A stretch of DNA of 64,000 nt. Origin: an uncultured Candidatus Melainabacteria bacterium. GTDB lineage: Bacteria; Cyanobacteriota; Vampirovibrionia; Gastranaerophilales; Gastranaerophilaceae. Under the pieces are notes generated by a model. That model did no database searches, was not told the DNA's origin, and was given only the letters and a program-made list of their open reading frames with translations. Shown in pieces: positions 63,517-64,000 of the stretch; the stretch's first letter is position 1, and each line of letters starts with the position of its first letter. Where the stretch lies: the NCBI GenBank assembly GCA_932182025.1, contig CAKNXK010000027.1:186001-250000 (forward strand). Direction: 5' to 3'. A program made the translations under genes and the position numbers.

Positions 63517-64000
63517 GTATTTGAGTAAATTTATCTAATCTTTTAAGTAAGTTTTCATGTTTTTCGGCAAAAGCAGTTCCACGTTGTCTGATTGCGGTTG
63601 CGATTGCTTCAGGGAAATTGACTCCCAGCCCTTTTGTCAAATTATTATAATAAAGCTTCTCAAAATCGCTTCCAAGTCTCAATGTCCAACAATCTTTTTT
63701 TGAGCCCGGTACGTTATAAGTTTTCCCTATGCCAAAAAAGTCTGTAAAAAATAATTGAATTTTTTTAGCAGGGCTTGTAAATAATTCTGCAAAAGAAGCT
63801 GCCATAAAACGTTTTTTATCATTTCTCAATTCTTCTCGATACTGATTTACATCTTGATTAGGAACAACTGTGTCGGAGCCCAGAATGTGAGTTTTATACA
63901 TAAAATGTTCTTTTCCGTTTCTGGATGTTTGAGCGTTTGCAAACATTTCATCCGTATATTCGATAAAGGATTTATTATCGTGCGACCCCGGCATAATTAC
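63506..64000 (-). CDS. malQ: 4-alpha-glucanotransferase MalQ, C-terminal part (partial)
   Basis: The frame continues past the right edge, so only the C-terminal roughly 165 residues are seen. They match GH77 amylomaltase: THILGSDTVVPNQDVNQYRE (ending region), AASFAELFTSPAKKIQLFFT, DFFGIGKTYNVPGSKKDCWT, LRLGSDFEKLYYNNLTKG, GVNFPEAIATAIRQRG. MalQ transfers 4-alpha-glucan segments, releasing glucose, in starch/maltodextrin/glycogen use. It pairs functionally with the GH57 enzyme at 47681-49903. Length of the missing N-terminus cannot be given. Confidence 0.9.
   Translation of the reverse strand, partial: VIMPGSHDNKSFIEYTDEMFANAQTSRNGKEHFMYKTHILGSDTVVPNQDVNQYREELRNDKKRFMAASFAELFTSPAKKIQLFFTDFFGIGKTYNVPGSKKDCWTLRLGSDFEKLYYNNLTKGLGVNFPEAIATAIRQRGTAFAEKHENLLKRLDKFTQILKS

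Noticed and set aside
1..64000. Alternative genetic code (UGA recoding)
   Set aside because: All genes read through with standard code and end at canonical stops; no in-frame TGA needed.

Overview
ORGANISM (inference). This is AT-rich bacterial chromosome with a standard genetic code, densely packed genes on both strands and strong Shine-Dalgarno sites at many but not all genes. The envelope genes are those of a diderm: an MlaA domain, a giant AsmA-like protein, a Skp/OmpH chaperone, two proteins with S-layer-homology (SLH) repeats, and a beta-barrel-like protein. ThyX thymidylate synthase, a cyanobacterial-looking FtsZ, type IV-pilin-like prepilins, flagellar FliD and many uncharacterised proteins fit a non-photosynthetic gut cyanobacterial relative (Vampirovibrionia/Melainabacteria, Gastranaerophilales-like). 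No rRNA is present to confirm this.

LAYOUT. 0-9.4 kb: acetyltransferase (cut by the window edge), SLH protein, a secreted HExxH protein behind a flagellar-type promoter, thyX, an amino-acid-binding protein, a TPR-glycosyltransferase, an MlaA/alpha-beta-hydrolase fusion and a cupin. 9.4-20.6 kb: a long hairpin, a Cys-rich small protein, hpf, a glycosyltransferase, rdgB, a repeat element, a candidate sRNA, two prepilins, an orphan sugar permease, an AsmA giant and lepA. 20.6-25.1 kb (minus strand): a glycan/polyol-phosphate cluster (radical SAM, GT2, CDP-glycerol-type transferase, Rossmann module, phosphatase). 25.1-34.4 kb: redox-Cys protein, formyltransferase, AP endonuclease, CDF transporter, VWA protein, second orphan permease, tRNA-Pro, acetolactate synthase, OmpH, DRE-TIM aldolase, metG. 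34.4-38.2 kb: a short tyrosine recombinase beside three tandem 110-bp repeats, a beta-barrel-like protein and fliD. 38.2-46.1 kb: AbrB-type protein, xer, engB, a WYL regulator pair, coaX, ftsZ, prmA, rpmI-rplT. 46.1-56 kb: two more genes behind flagellar-type promoters, a GNAT protein, a GH57 amylase-type enzyme, aspS, two further repeat elements and a pair of membrane-anchored AAA ATPases. 56-64 kb: ribD, a sigma-70 factor, an SLH protein, hisS, dapF, an XRE repressor with candidate operators, a GT9 protein and the C-terminus of malQ.

MOST INTERESTING SIGNALS. (1) A dispersed repeat family (11.74, 35.1-35.4, 51.84 and 52.0 kb). Its 7-bp stem changes between copies by compensatory substitutions while the 36-37-nt loop geometry is fixed. 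Three copies are in tandem next to a catalytic-domain-only tyrosine recombinase. (2) Three promoters with FliA/sigma-28 architecture and exact 11-nt spacing, driving three uncharacterised genes. This suggests a flagellar late regulon containing unknown proteins. (3) Seven genes whose TATAAT box lies 6-13 nt before the start codon, four of them at exactly 6 nt, which predicts leaderless mRNAs. (4) An MlaA domain fused to an alpha/beta hydrolase.
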